Part shown: positions 34,066 to 43,220 of the stretch, piece after piece
Layout: each line of letters opens with the position of its first letter
How positions within the stretch are numbered: the stretch's first letter is position 1
Assembly: GCF_011044255.1 (NCBI RefSeq)
Contig: NZ_CP049107.1
Span: forward strand, 4,151,001 to 4,215,000
DNA from: Rhizorhabdus phycosphaerae
GTDB lineage: Bacteria > Pseudomonadota > Alphaproteobacteria > Sphingomonadales > Sphingomonadaceae
Direction of reading: 5' to 3'
DNA length: 64,000 nucleotides
The notes under the pieces: generated by a model
Database searches by the model: none
The model's input: only the letters and a program-made list of their open reading frames with translations
What the model was told of the DNA's origin: nothing
Position numbers and translations under genes: made by a program

Positions 34066-36498
34066 TCAGAAGTTGTAGCGCGCGCCGAGCTGGAACAGCC
34101 GGGGCGGCTTGTACGACACCTCGTTGCAGCCGCAGAACACGGCCAGATCGAAGCCCTGCACGCCCACCCTCTTGTCGGTGACGTTCTTGACGTCGAAGCG
34201 GAACTCCCAGGTGCGGTCAATCGTGCGCCAGGAGATGCCGCTGTTCAGGACGAAATAGGACCCGAACTTGTCTGCGTCGAAGTTGCGCAGATTGTAATAA
34301 TAGCTGCTCGAATATTGGAAATCGCCGCCGATGGCGAGCTTGCCGCCGAACGCATCCCATTGATAGCGCGCAATGCCCGTGACCTGCTTTTCCGGCGCAT
34401 AATTGGGCTTCACGTCGCGCGAGATCGGCCCGCCGACGCGGAACGGCACGTCCTTGACCTTGGCGTCGAACCAGGAGCCCGCCAGTGACAGGTCGAGACC
34501 GGGCAGGGGCGAGGTGTAGAACTCCGCTTCGACGCCATAGGTGCGCGCATCGGCGTTGATAACGACGCCCGACACGCCGGTGAACAGGAACGCCTGATAG
34601 TCGGAATAATCATAGTAGAAGACGTTCGCGTTGAAGCGCGTGTTGCGGTCGGGGAAGGTGTATTTGAACCCGCCTTCATAGCTGATCAGCGTTTCCGCTT
34701 TGTACGGGATGGCCGAGGTCGCGACGGGGAGGCCGCCGGACAATTGCGCGTTGAAGCTGCCCGCCTTCACGCCGCGGCTGATGCCGGCATAGAGCAGCAG
34801 GTCATCGATCGGGCGATATTCGAGCTGCACCTTTCCGGCCCACAGCGTCTTGCCCATCGTGTCGGCATAGGGTTGCGGTCCGTTGGCGCCGATGACCGGA
34901 CCGATGAGGACCGGCGTGCCCTGGTGGATCTTGCGCGAGTCCTGGGTGAAATAGAGGCTCTGGGAGAAGAGATAATCCTTCTCTTCCCGGATAAGCCTGC
35001 CGCCGATGATGGCGGTCAGCTTGGGAGCGAAGCGCCATTCGACCTGACCGAACACCGAATAGCTGTCGGTTTTGAGGCGGGCATCCGAGGCGAGGTCGAA
35101 CGGCGCGCCCGGCACGACGCTGCCGACCGGGAATTTGAGCCCGTTGTCGGAATCGGCGTCGATGTGGAGATAATAAAGGCCGGCGACCCAGTCGATGGTC
35201 GAGGACCTGCCGTTCAGGCGGAGCTCCTGGCTGAAGCTTTTCGCGTTCAGGCCCGCATAGTTGGCGGCCTGGTTGCCGGGCCCGGCATCGACGTCGATGA
35301 AGAGCAGCTTCTCATAATGCTTATAGTCGGTGATCGAGGTCAGGTCGACGGCGTCCGACAGCTCCTGCTTGATATTGGCATAGATGCCGTAGGTGTCGAT
35401 CGTCCCGCTGTTCTTGAAGGCGAAGTCGCTCGACGTGCGATAGCCCGATCCGTCGGGATCCTTGTAGCCGAAGAAGTCGCCTCCTGCGACCGGACGGCCG
35501 AAGCTGTCTCCGAAGACGCCGTTATTGTCGATATCAGACCCGAAGTCCGATCCGTCGGCGGCGATCGCCGCGCGTGTCTCATTGGCAGCGGCGTCGACGA
35601 CATTGACCAGTTCGCCGGCCGCGTTGAACACCGCGATGGTCGGCTTCTGTTGATAGGGGCCGGTGGCGATCCGAGACCGGGCGCCATTGGCGGCGATGGT
35701 GATCGAGGTGCGGTCGGTCGGCTCGATCAGCAGCGTCAGGCGGCCGGCGAGCGTGTCGTCGTCGCCCATGTTGGCGCCTGCGCCCGCACCGGGCGAACCG
35801 CCGACGGCGCCCGCCGGATAGTCGTTGCGCAGATAGGGCTGGCGCTTGTTCCAGACGAACGCGCCGCGTGCCGCGACCTTCTCGCTCAGCGGGCCGCCGA
35901 TCGCGCCCTCAGCGCGGAACTGGCCCGGCGTGCTCGGGGAGTCGTACAGGCCGTAATTGACGTCGAGAAAGCCCTCGATGCCGTCGAAGCTCGGCTTGCG
36001 GCTGATATAATGGGCGAGGCCGCCGGTCGCGTTGCGGCCGAACAGCGTGCCTTGCGGACCCTTCAGCAGCTCGACCCGCTCGATGTCGAACACCGCGAAG
36101 GTCTGCGCCTGGGCGACGGCGATATAGGTCTCGTCGAGATAGGTGGCGTTGGGCGCCTCGACGATGTCGTTGAAATCATTCTGGGTAACGCCGCGGATCG
36201 TGATCTGCGTGTTCTGGCCTGCGAGGTTGCCGCTGATGTGCACACCCGGTGAAAGCGCCGCCAGGTTGGTGCTGTCACTGACGCCCAGCGTGCGAAGCTG
36301 ATCGCCCGAATAGGCGGTGATGGCGATGCCGACGTCCTGCAGCTTTTGTTCGCGCTTCTGTGCGGTGACGACGATCTCCGTGCCGAGATCGGACTGATCG
36401 GCGCCCATGTCCTGCGTGGATTGAGCTAGAAGCGATGCCGGGCTGGCGAGAAGCGCAAGCGCGATGATGCTCGAAAGGCGACTATGTAATCTGTTCAT
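34066..36498 (-). CDS. TonB-dependent outer-membrane receptor
   Basis: An 810-residue receptor. A signal peptide (MNRLHSRLSSIIALALLASP, cleaved near LLAQS) is followed by EIVVTAQKREQKLQDV, the plug start typical of sphingomonad receptors. The plug continues with ITIRGVTQNDFND and VELLKGPQGTLFGRNATGG, and the barrel ends in FQLGARYNF. It is probably for an iron-free organic ligand, judged by its place within a catabolic cluster. The upstream GMC dehydrogenase gene is 132 bases away in the same direction, and the AT-rich gap can hold its own promoter. It is a second, distinct receptor in addition to that at 12573. Confidence 0.95.
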   Translation of the reverse strand: MNRLHSRLSSIIALALLASPASLLAQSTQDMGADQSDLGTEIVVTAQKREQKLQDVGIAITAYSGDQLRTLGVSDSTNLAALSPGVHISGNLAGQNTQITIRGVTQNDFNDIVEAPNATYLDETYIAVAQAQTFAVFDIERVELLKGPQGTLFGRNATGGLAHYISRKPSFDGIEGFLDVNYGLYDSPSTPGQFRAEGAIGGPLSEKVAARGAFVWNKRQPYLRNDYPAGAVGGSPGAGAGANMGDDDTLAGRLTLLIEPTDRTSITIAANGARSRIATGPYQQKPTIAVFNAAGELVNVVDAAANETRAAIAADGSDFGSDIDNNGVFGDSFGRPVAGGDFFGYKDPDGSGYRTSSDFAFKNSGTIDTYGIYANIKQELSDAVDLTSITDYKHYEKLLFIDVDAGPGNQAANYAGLNAKSFSQELRLNGRSSTIDWVAGLYYLHIDADSDNGLKFPVGSVVPGAPFDLASDARLKTDSYSVFGQVEWRFAPKLTAIIGGRLIREEKDYLFSQSLYFTQDSRKIHQGTPVLIGPVIGANGPQPYADTMGKTLWAGKVQLEYRPIDDLLLYAGISRGVKAGSFNAQLSGGLPVATSAIPYKAETLISYEGGFKYTFPDRNTRFNANVFYYDYSDYQAFLFTGVSGVVINADARTYGVEAEFYTSPLPGLDLSLAGSWFDAKVKDVPFRVGGPISRDVKPNYAPEKQVTGIARYQWDAFGGKLAIGGDFQYSSSYYYNLRNFDADKFGSYFVLNSGISWRTIDRTWEFRFDVKNVTDKRVGVQGFDLAVFCGCNEVSYKPPRLFQLGARYNF

Positions 36499-36630
36499 TT
36501 CAAACCCCTTTTTATTGAAAAGACAACAGATCCCGTGGGAGGAATATTCTCATTATCTGCTTGTTTTTATTATATATTTTAAGTTTGAACTAAATTGAGG
36601 TGGTCGGTCTCCTTCGGCGTTGGTCGATGA

Positions 36631-38199
36631 TCAGATTCGGAAGAGCGGGCCGCGATCAGCCTGGATATGGCGTGCCATGCGAAGCGCGAGCGCCAGTAGG
36701 GTGAAGGTCGGATTGACCCCGCCTTCGGTCGGGAAGGTTCCGCTGCCGGCGATATAGAGATTGTCGATCCCGTGGACCCGTCCGGTGGAGTCGACCACCG
36801 AACTGCGCGGGTCGGTTCCCATGATCGTCCCGCCGGCCAGATGCGCCGAGCCCATGGGCGTATGCCAGGTCTCGGTCGCCCCGCCGGCCTTGAAGATCGC
36901 GATGCCCTCGTCGCGCATCGCTGCCCAGAGCCTCTTGGCGTCGGCGGAAAAGGCATGGGTCATCCGCGCAGGCCGGACGCCCCAGGCGTTGCGGCCTTCC
37001 GCAAGCTCGACCCGGTTGTCCGGATGCGGCTCCTCCTCGCACATGCCGATCATGTTGGCCGCGTGCCGAACCGCCCGCCGCATGAAGCGGTCGAGATCGG
37101 CGCCGTTGAGGTCCATCCGAGCCGAACCCAGGCCGGCGAGATCATTGGGTTTTATCGACGGCGCGATAAGCCACTGGCGACTGCCGAAGGCGCCGGTGGT
37201 GGCGGTCTTCCCATAGCGGTCGTGGCTGATCAGATGCGCTCCGGTTACCCCGCGGTGCGGCTCGGTCTCATCCGGAAACAGGCCGAGGATCTGGATCAGC
37301 CCGTGCGTCATGACGTTTCGGCCGACCTGATCGGTCGCATTGCCCACGCCGGCGGGATGGTCGGCATTGGCCGAGTTGAGCAGCAGGGCCGGATTGCCCA
37401 CGACCGATCCGGCAAGGATCACGAGGCGTGCGCGCTGCACAAGGCGACGTCCGTCTTGCAGATATTCGACGCCCGAGACGCGGCTTTTTCCGTCGGTCAG
37501 CACGCGCGTGACGGGTGCCGACGCTATCAGCCTTGCCCCGGCCGCCTGCGCACGGGGCAGGTGGACCGCCAGCGGATTGGCGAGCGCCATGATCGGACAG
37601 CCGGCGTCGCACCAGCCGTCATATTGGCAGGCCGGCCGGCCGCCATAGTCGACCGAATTGATCGCCATCGGAGCGGGCGCCGTGCGCAACCCGCTTGCCG
37701 CGAAGGCGCGCGCCAGCAGCTCGCCCTGCTTGAGCGGCAGCAAGGGCGGCATGGGGTAGGGATCGCCGGGCGGCCGCCAGCGCTCGGCGTCCGCATCGCC
37801 CGATATGCCGACCTCCTTCTGGAGCTCGTCGTAGAAGGGGCGCAGGTCGGCGTAGCGGATCGGCCAGTCATGCCCCCGACCATGGTCCGACCGCATGGTG
37901 AAGTCGGCCTCGTGCAGGCGCGGCCATGTACCATAATGGTGGAGCGCCGCGCCCCCGGTGCCCCAGCCCGTATTGAAGCCCAGGCCGACCGGATCCGCGC
38001 CGGTGGTCGCGACGGGCGGGCCGCCCCAGCGCAGGCGCCGCGACCAGATCTGCGAGCTGATCAGATCGCCTGCCCCATGGTCGGGGCCCGCCTCGAAGAT
38101 CGTGACCGATCTTCCCGCTTCGGCCAGCGTCGCGGCCAGCAGTGCGCCCGCCGCGCCGCCGCCGACGATGGCAACGTCGATGATGTCGCCGGCGCTCAC
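36631..38199 (-). CDS. GMC-family flavoprotein dehydrogenase, large subunit
   Basis: A 522-residue FAD enzyme of the glucose-methanol-choline family, close to the large subunit of gluconate 2-dehydrogenase. It shows VAIVGGGAAGALLAATLAEA for FAD binding and the C-terminal HLAGGTIMGTDP and IAGSGTFPTEGGVNPTFTL segments with the active-site His and Asn. It has no signal peptide of its own and is expected to be carried to the periplasm by the Tat-signal small subunit encoded just before it, as in related enzymes. GTG at 38199 overlaps the small-subunit stop (GTGA). The third, cytochrome c subunit of the classical enzyme is missing. The substrate is probably an alcohol. Confidence 0.92.
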   Translation of the reverse strand: MSAGDIIDVAIVGGGAAGALLAATLAEAGRSVTIFEAGPDHGAGDLISSQIWSRRLRWGGPPVATTGADPVGLGFNTGWGTGGAALHHYGTWPRLHEADFTMRSDHGRGHDWPIRYADLRPFYDELQKEVGISGDADAERWRPPGDPYPMPPLLPLKQGELLARAFAASGLRTAPAPMAINSVDYGGRPACQYDGWCDAGCPIMALANPLAVHLPRAQAAGARLIASAPVTRVLTDGKSRVSGVEYLQDGRRLVQRARLVILAGSVVGNPALLLNSANADHPAGVGNATDQVGRNVMTHGLIQILGLFPDETEPHRGVTGAHLISHDRYGKTATTGAFGSRQWLIAPSIKPNDLAGLGSARMDLNGADLDRFMRRAVRHAANMIGMCEEEPHPDNRVELAEGRNAWGVRPARMTHAFSADAKRLWAAMRDEGIAIFKAGGATETWHTPMGSAHLAGGTIMGTDPRSSVVDSTGRVHGIDNLYIAGSGTFPTEGGVNPTFTLLALALRMARHIQADRGPLFRI

Positions 38200-38759
38200 C
38201 AGTCGCTCTCCGGCTCGATATGGGGCAGATAGTCGACCCCAAGACGCTGGAAGCCGGCGCGCGTGCCATAGGCGATGTCGATCGCGTCGAGCCGAACGGC
38301 GAACAGGAACAGCCCCTGCGGCGGCCCTGCCCATCCGGCCACTGCATTGCCGCCGAGCTTGCCGAGAATCTCCGACCATCGAGCATCATCAGGGGCCGGC
38401 GCGGGGCCATAGGCGCGCTGTAGTGAGGCCAGCGCCGGACGATAGAAATCGGCATAGGGTGGCGACACGTCGAGATAGCGCAGGGCCAACAGGCTTTCGG
38501 CGTGCGGCACGGCGAGATGGTGGTCGACATAGGGTACGAGCCCGGCCGTCCGCGCGGGCGGTGCGATGGCCTCACCCAGTCCGCCGAGCCACGCCGCCTC
38601 GGGCGCGGACAGGACTCGGGGGACGGCACCGGCCGCCGCCGCCTGTGCCGGCGTCATCCAGCGGTTTGAGCCGGCAATCGCTGCGAGAACGAGGCCGCCG
38701 GTCGCCTTGATGACCGCCCGTCGCGTCGCCGCAGCAGAGGTCGGGCCGGCCATGGTCAT
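38196..38759 (-). CDS. gluconate 2-dehydrogenase subunit 3-like protein, Tat-exported
   Basis: A 187-residue protein with a twin-arginine signal (ATRRAVIKATGGLVLAAIAG) and a body matching the small subunit of gluconate 2-dehydrogenase (PYVDHHLAVPHAESLLALRYLD region). It is predicted to guide the GMC flavoprotein through the Tat pathway and to stabilise it. The start at 38759 overlaps the stop of the MarR gene (ATGA) and its end overlaps the GMC start (GTGA), so the three genes are tightly coupled. The assignment follows from family and neighbour; no catalytic residue is expected in it. Confidence 0.88.
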   Translation of the reverse strand: MTMAGPTSAAATRRAVIKATGGLVLAAIAGSNRWMTPAQAAAAGAVPRVLSAPEAAWLGGLGEAIAPPARTAGLVPYVDHHLAVPHAESLLALRYLDVSPPYADFYRPALASLQRAYGPAPAPDDARWSEILGKLGGNAVAGWAGPPQGLFLFAVRLDAIDIAYGTRAGFQRLGVDYLPHIEPESDW

Positions 38760-39292
38760 CCGCCCCGCTGATGGGTGGAAACGACGCGGGCGCCTTGTTC
38801 GTAGATGCCGGACAGGATGTTGAGCGTCTGGGTCGCCTGGAGAAGCCGGTCGTCGATGCCGTTGACGACCTGCGTCACCTCGACGAGCAACTGCGCGCGC
38901 AGGGCGGCATAGCGGTCGGTCACTTCGCGGCCCTTGTCGGTGACGGTGTAGACCGCGTTCGATCGCCCGCCCGTCTGCTTGACCAGACCCAGCTTGACCA
39001 GCTTGCGCAGCGCATATTGGAGATTGGGGATATCGTCGCGGTTGGTGAGCCGGGCGAGTTCCTTCAGCGGTTTCGCCCGTTCGTGCAGCCGTACGACGTG
39101 AAGCAGCGCATTCTCGCTGCCGGTCGCCGTGAAGCCGCTCGACGCAGCGAAACACTCGCTCTGCCAGCGGGCGAATGCCTCGCCGACCCGCATCACCGCG
39201 AACTCCAGCTCGGTGACGTTCACCTCATGCGGCGTGCGCGCAAGGTGCCAGCGACGATCGAGCGGTTCTTCATGTTCAGGACCTTCCGCCAT
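38756..39292 (-). CDS. MarR-type winged-helix transcriptional regulator
   Basis: A 178-residue regulator. The region ENALLHVVRLHERAKPLKEL through LTNRDDIPNLQYALRKLVKLGL and VYTVTDKGREVTDRY forms a MarR winged helix; the N-terminal stretch ARWQSECFAASSG is typical of a subgroup in proteobacteria. It is the first gene of the GMC dehydrogenase operon (4-base overlap) and is divergent from an LLM monooxygenase gene, so it could control both. The 120-base divergent gap is AT-rich in the middle, suitable for promoters. The ligand is unknown. Confidence 0.9.
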   Translation of the reverse strand: MAEGPEHEEPLDRRWHLARTPHEVNVTELEFAVMRVGEAFARWQSECFAASSGFTATGSENALLHVVRLHERAKPLKELARLTNRDDIPNLQYALRKLVKLGLVKQTGGRSNAVYTVTDKGREVTDRYAALRAQLLVEVTQVVNGIDDRLLQATQTLNILSGIYEQGARVVSTHQRGG

Positions 39293-39412
39293 CCGTGCCC
39301 CTCAACAGCTGCGGCTTAAGTTCCAAAAACGTAACTGCGATTCTCCGTCTATACAAGGCTTCATATCTAACTTAATTTTCAAGCTTGATTTGTCGTTAAA
39401 GCGGGGGTGAAA

Positions 39413-40525
39413 ATGACGATGCAAAGGGGAATGCTGCGGCCCAACCATTTCAAATTGGGCACGTTCGCAACCAATTGTTCGGGGGGTATGTCGGTCACCA
39501 AGGTACCCGAGCGCTGGTCCGGCAACTGGGCGGACAATCTGCGACTCGCGCGGATGTTGGACGAGGCGGGGATCGACTTCATGCTGCCGATCGCGCGCTG
39601 GATCGGCTATGGTGGAGAGACCGACTTTCACGGTCGCGTGCTGGAAACGATGACCTGGGCGGCGGCGCTGCTGGCGTCCACGCGCGATATCACCGTGTTC
39701 GCCACGATCCACACGGCGGCCAATCATCCTGTGGTCGTCGCCAAGCAGATCGCGACCATCGACGAGATCAGCAACGGGCGCGCCGGCCTCAACATCGTCG
39801 CCGGCTGGAACGAGCCCGAATATCGGGCGCTCGGCCTGTCGCTGCCGGAAGATCATGTCAGCCGCTATGGTTATGCGCAGGAATGGTTCGACATCATCCG
39901 CGCCCTGTGGGAGCGCGAGGGGCCGTTCGACTGGGACGGCGCGCATTTCAAGCTGAGCGGCACCTATGGCAATCCCCGCCCCATCGGTGGGCGGACGCCG
40001 ATCCTCAATGCGGCCGGGTCGGGCGAGGGACGCGACTTCGCGATCCGCAACGCCGATTTCCTGTTCACGCCGACGATCGACATCGACCGGTCGCGCGAGG
40101 AGGTGGCGGAGCTCAAGGCGAAGGCGAACGCCATGGGCAGCCCGGTCGACGTGCTGACCTTCAGCCATGTGGTGTGCCGCCCGACCGAACAGGAGGCGCG
40201 CGATTATGTGGCCTGGTTCACCGGCGACGCGATCGACGTTCCCGCGCTCGATAATCTGGTGCGGCTGCAGTTCGCCCATGCTCAGTCTTTTCCGCACGAC
40301 CTGCTGGCGCTGATCCGCGACCGGATGGGCATGGGCCATGGGGGCTTCCCGCTGATCGGCACGCCCGAGCAGGTGGCCGACGGACTAATCGCGCTCCATG
40401 CCGCCGGCTTCGGCGGCACTACGCTGTCCTTCGTCGATTACGCCGAGGAGTTTCCCTATTTCCGGGATACTGTCCTGCCGATCCTGGAGGCGCGTGGCAT
40501 CCGCCAGCCGGTGCGGGCGGGCTGA
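39413..40525 (+). CDS. LLM-class flavin-dependent monooxygenase (RutA/SfnG-like)
   Basis: A 370-residue luciferase-like flavin monooxygenase, second of two in this window; the first, at 22357, shares the segment order and several stretches of identical residues. It has NHFKLGTFATNCSGG, HTAANHPVVVAKQIATIDEIS and NIVAGWNEPEYRALG, and ends with a conserved GFGGTTLSFVDYAEEFPYF. Known relatives open pyrimidine rings or oxidise sulfones with reduced FMN. ATG 39413 is used; GTG at 39407 is just upstream and both lie behind GGGGG. It is divergent from the MarR gene and converges with the hydrolase-OsmC gene. Confidence 0.92.
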   Translation: MTMQRGMLRPNHFKLGTFATNCSGGMSVTKVPERWSGNWADNLRLARMLDEAGIDFMLPIARWIGYGGETDFHGRVLETMTWAAALLASTRDITVFATIHTAANHPVVVAKQIATIDEISNGRAGLNIVAGWNEPEYRALGLSLPEDHVSRYGYAQEWFDIIRALWEREGPFDWDGAHFKLSGTYGNPRPIGGRTPILNAAGSGEGRDFAIRNADFLFTPTIDIDRSREEVAELKAKANAMGSPVDVLTFSHVVCRPTEQEARDYVAWFTGDAIDVPALDNLVRLQFAHAQSFPHDLLALIRDRMGMGHGGFPLIGTPEQVADGLIALHAAGFGGTTLSFVDYAEEFPYFRDTVLPILEARGIRQPVRAG

Positions 40526-40537
40526 GCCGCGCGGGGC

Positions 40538-41785
40538 TCAGCCGTCGACCAGCCGGGCCGCCGCCTCCATATGCGCGTCGATCGGGTCGGTCGCGGCGGG
40601 AGGCGCGCCCGCGCTGGTCGTGACCGCTGCCGCGCTTTCGAGCGTGCGGTGGACCGGGCAGCGATCGGCGATCTCGAGCATCCGCGCGCGCTGTTCGTTG
40701 TCGACCTGCCCCTCGATCTCGATCCGCCGCGTGAAGAGATCGGCAGGTTGCTCGTCCTTGCGCTTGGCATGCCCGACCGCCGTGCGGATGCGCTCGACCG
40801 GCCAGCCTTTCTGGTCGGCATAGAGCCTGAGCGTCATCGTGGTACAGGCAGCGAGGCCGGCCGATAGCAGGTCATAGGGAGTCGGGCCCGAGCCCAGACC
40901 GCCGACGCTTTCGGGCTCGTCGGCAAGGAAGCTGGTACCGCCGGCCTGGATCGCCACCTGAAATCGGCCCGCACGCGTCTCCTCCGCGACCACATCGGCG
41001 TCACCGGCGTCGCGCGTCAACTCGACCTTGGGCAGATAGGGGGCCGCCCAGGTCGAGATCATCGCCGCTACATGTTCGGCCTCGCCATCGCCGCTGAGCA
41101 TATGATCGGCCTTGTCGAGCGACACGAAGCTTTTGGGGTGGCGCGCCGCCAGGAAGATGGCGGTCGCATTCTCGACGTCGACGACGTGGTCGAGCGGTCC
41201 GTGGAGAACCAGCAGCGGCTTGCGCAGGGCCTCGATCCGGGCGCCCTGATCCTGTTGCCGCAGATCGTCGAGAAAGCGTTTGCCGAAGCGGAAGGGGCGG
41301 CCCGCGAGCGTCACGTCGCCGCTGCCATCCCGCTCGATCGCCGCCAGGGCCTCCTCTCCGAAATGCCGCAGGACGTGCGTCACATCGAAGGGGGCGGCGA
41401 TCGTGGCGACGGCCCTGATCGACGGCATGTCGCCCGCCGCCGCAAGCGCCGCAGCGCCGCCGAAGCTATGTCCAACCAGCAGCGCCGGGGCCTTGCCGGC
41501 TGCTGCCATGGCTTCGGCCGCCGCGACGATGTCGCGGGCGTCGTCGGCGAAGCTGCCCTCGGCGAGCGAGCCGCCGCTTTCGCCAATGCCGGCGAAATCG
41601 AACCGCAGCGTCCCGATGCCCTGCGCCGCGAGTGCGCGGGCGATGCGGACGGCAACCAGTTGATCCTTGCCGCAGGTGAAGCAGTGCGCAACGAGTGCCC
41701 AGCCGCGCACCGGTCCCGCCGGAATTTCCAGGCGGCCCGCGATGGCCGCGCGGGTCCCGGGAAAGTCGAAGACCTCGGTCGGCAT
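40538..41785 (-). CDS. alpha/beta hydrolase fused to OsmC-like domain
   Basis: A 415-residue fusion. The first 250 residues are an alpha/beta hydrolase with nucleophile motif VGHSFGG and FDFAGIGESGG. The rest is an OsmC/Ohr-like domain with the two reactive cysteines in LAACTTMTLRLYA and ADRCPVHRTL. OsmC proteins reduce organic hydroperoxides; the fusion is widespread in proteobacteria but its joint substrate is not known. The ATG at 41785 follows AAGGAG six bases away; an ATG nine codons earlier is in frame but without a ribosome site. It lies downstream of a second, single-domain OsmC gene, with about 23 bases between. Confidence 0.92.
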   Translation of the reverse strand: MPTEVFDFPGTRAAIAGRLEIPAGPVRGWALVAHCFTCGKDQLVAVRIARALAAQGIGTLRFDFAGIGESGGSLAEGSFADDARDIVAAAEAMAAAGKAPALLVGHSFGGAAALAAAGDMPSIRAVATIAAPFDVTHVLRHFGEEALAAIERDGSGDVTLAGRPFRFGKRFLDDLRQQDQGARIEALRKPLLVLHGPLDHVVDVENATAIFLAARHPKSFVSLDKADHMLSGDGEAEHVAAMISTWAAPYLPKVELTRDAGDADVVAEETRAGRFQVAIQAGGTSFLADEPESVGGLGSGPTPYDLLSAGLAACTTMTLRLYADQKGWPVERIRTAVGHAKRKDEQPADLFTRRIEIEGQVDNEQRARMLEIADRCPVHRTLESAAAVTTSAGAPPAATDPIDAHMEAAARLVDG

Positions 41786-41808
41786 GCTTTTCTCCTTATG
41801 GGTCGGAT

Positions 41809-42192
41809 TCAAATCAGCGTGGTGGCGATCGGGAGGCCGGACTTGAGCGTCAGCGTGACCGAGGTCCGCTCGGCAATATCGGCCAGCTTCGCGGCCTGTG
41901 CGGCATCGAGACCCACCGGCCGGATCGTGCGGGCGATCCGCCGTGCTTCGGGCGGGCCCGACAATGTCAGGTCGATGTCGAGCGACGCCAGCGGCCAGCC
42001 TTTCTTCTCGGCATACATGCGCAGCGTGATCGCCGTGCAGGCGCCGAGCGCCGCGAGCAGCAGGTCGAAGGGGGCGGGGCCGGTATCGCCGCCGCCCAGC
42101 GCTGCTGGCTCGTCGGCGGTCAGGGCGTGGCCGCCTGCGACGATATCGGTCCGATAGCGGTCAGCGCCTATCGTCGCGGTTGCATGGGCCAT
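41809..42192 (-). CDS. OsmC family protein lacking the second cysteine
   Basis: A 127-residue OsmC-like protein. The first reactive cysteine is present in LGACTAITLRMYAEKKGWP, but where the neighbour fusion has RCPVHRTL this protein reads RTSVTLTL, so the second (resolving) cysteine is replaced. It may therefore use an external thiol, or act in binding. The C-terminus is short. It sits between a pirin gene upstream and the hydrolase-OsmC fusion downstream, all in one direction with short gaps, so it is likely part of an oxidative-stress operon. The function is inferred from the family. Confidence 0.88.
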   Translation of the reverse strand: MAHATATIGADRYRTDIVAGGHALTADEPAALGGGDTGPAPFDLLLAALGACTAITLRMYAEKKGWPLASLDIDLTLSGPPEARRIARTIRPVGLDAAQAAKLADIAERTSVTLTLKSGLPIATTLI

Positions 42193-42206
42193 GTGACCTT
42201 CTCCGT

Positions 42207-43127
42207 TCAGGGGTAGCGGACCGGCTTGGGCTCTTCGGGCAGGGGAATGAACTCCTGTTCGTCGGGCACGGGGGCGAAGCGACGCTCGCGCCAGTCTTCC
42301 TTGGCCTGTTCGATCCGGTCGCGCGAGGAGGAGACGAAGTTCCAGTAGATGTTGCGTCCCTCGGGGAAGGGCTCGCCGCCGATCAGCATCAGCCGGGCGG
42401 GGCCCTTCGCCTTCAGCACGATCTCCGCGCCGGGCTTGAAGACGACAAGCTCGCCGGCGGCGAAGGCACCGGTCTGGCCAGCGACCTCGACCGATCCTTC
42501 GACCACGTACACCGCCCGTTCGACATGCTCGGCCTTCAGCTGGTAGCGGGCACCATCGATCAGGACGATGTCGGCATAGACCATGTCCGAATAGGCCTTC
42601 ACCGGCGAGCGCAGGCCGTCCGAGGTGCCGACGATCAGGGTCAGCTTCGTGCCGTCCGCCTCGATCACCGGAATCTCCGATGCTTTATGATGCGCGAAAG
42701 CGGGTTCGATCTCTTCCTTGTCGGTGGGCAGCGCGACCCAGGTCTGCAGGCCGAACAGCGTGCTACCCGAAGGACGCAGCGCGTCGGGGGTGCGTTCGGA
42801 ATGGACGATGCCCGATCCGGCGGTCATCCAGTTGACCTCGCCGGGGCGGATCGGCTGGACGCTGCCCACCGAATCCCGATGCATGATCTCGCCGTCGAGC
42901 AGATAGGTGATCGTCGCAAGGCCGATATGCGGATGCGGACGCACGTCCAGCCCTTCGCCGCCGCGGAAGGCCGCAGCACCCATCTGGTCGAAGAAGATGA
43001 AGGGGCCGACCATCCGTCGGTGTGGTGAGGGCAGGGCCCGCCGCACCTGAAAGCCTTCGCCCAGGTCGCGGACCGGGGGCAGGATCACCATGTCGACGCC
43101 GTCGACCTCGCTGCTGCGCATGCTCAT
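42207..43127 (-). CDS. pirin family protein
   Basis: A 306-residue bicupin. The N-terminal cupin holds the metal ligands in [17 protein letters not shown] and GSGIVHSER. The C-terminal cupin is present in full, ending in a conserved [17 protein letters not shown] region. Bacterial pirins act as quercetin 2,3-dioxygenases or as regulators of central metabolism; which role applies cannot be told from sequence. It is 14 bases upstream of the OsmC gene and separated from a second pirin gene by a strong hairpin, so it may start its own transcript. Confidence 0.93.
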   Translation of the reverse strand: MSMRSSEVDGVDMVILPPVRDLGEGFQVRRALPSPHRRMVGPFIFFDQMGAAAFRGGEGLDVRPHPHIGLATITYLLDGEIMHRDSVGSVQPIRPGEVNWMTAGSGIVHSERTPDALRPSGSTLFGLQTWVALPTDKEEIEPAFAHHKASEIPVIEADGTKLTLIVGTSDGLRSPVKAYSDMVYADIVLIDGARYQLKAEHVERAVYVVEGSVEVAGQTGAFAAGELVVFKPGAEIVLKAKGPARLMLIGGEPFPEGRNIYWNFVSSSRDRIEQAKEDWRERRFAPVPDEQEFIPLPEEPKPVRYP

Positions 43128-43162
43128 CTGTGGAACTCCTCAATTCGGTCGGGTGGGGAGGC

Positions 43163-43200
43163 GGGCCGGTGCGGACGCTATGTTGTCCGCCACCCGGCCC
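43163..43200 (-). terminator. hairpin between the two pirin genes
   Basis: GGGCCGG plus GCGGAC (43163-43176) pairs with GTCCGC plus CCGGCCC (43185-43200) around an 8-base loop, with a small internal bulge. It lies 21 bases past the end of the 43221 pirin gene on the minus strand. There is no long T-run, so it may only attenuate. Confidence 0.4.
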
Positions 43201-43220
43201 GCCGGTTCAAGGGCGATGCG

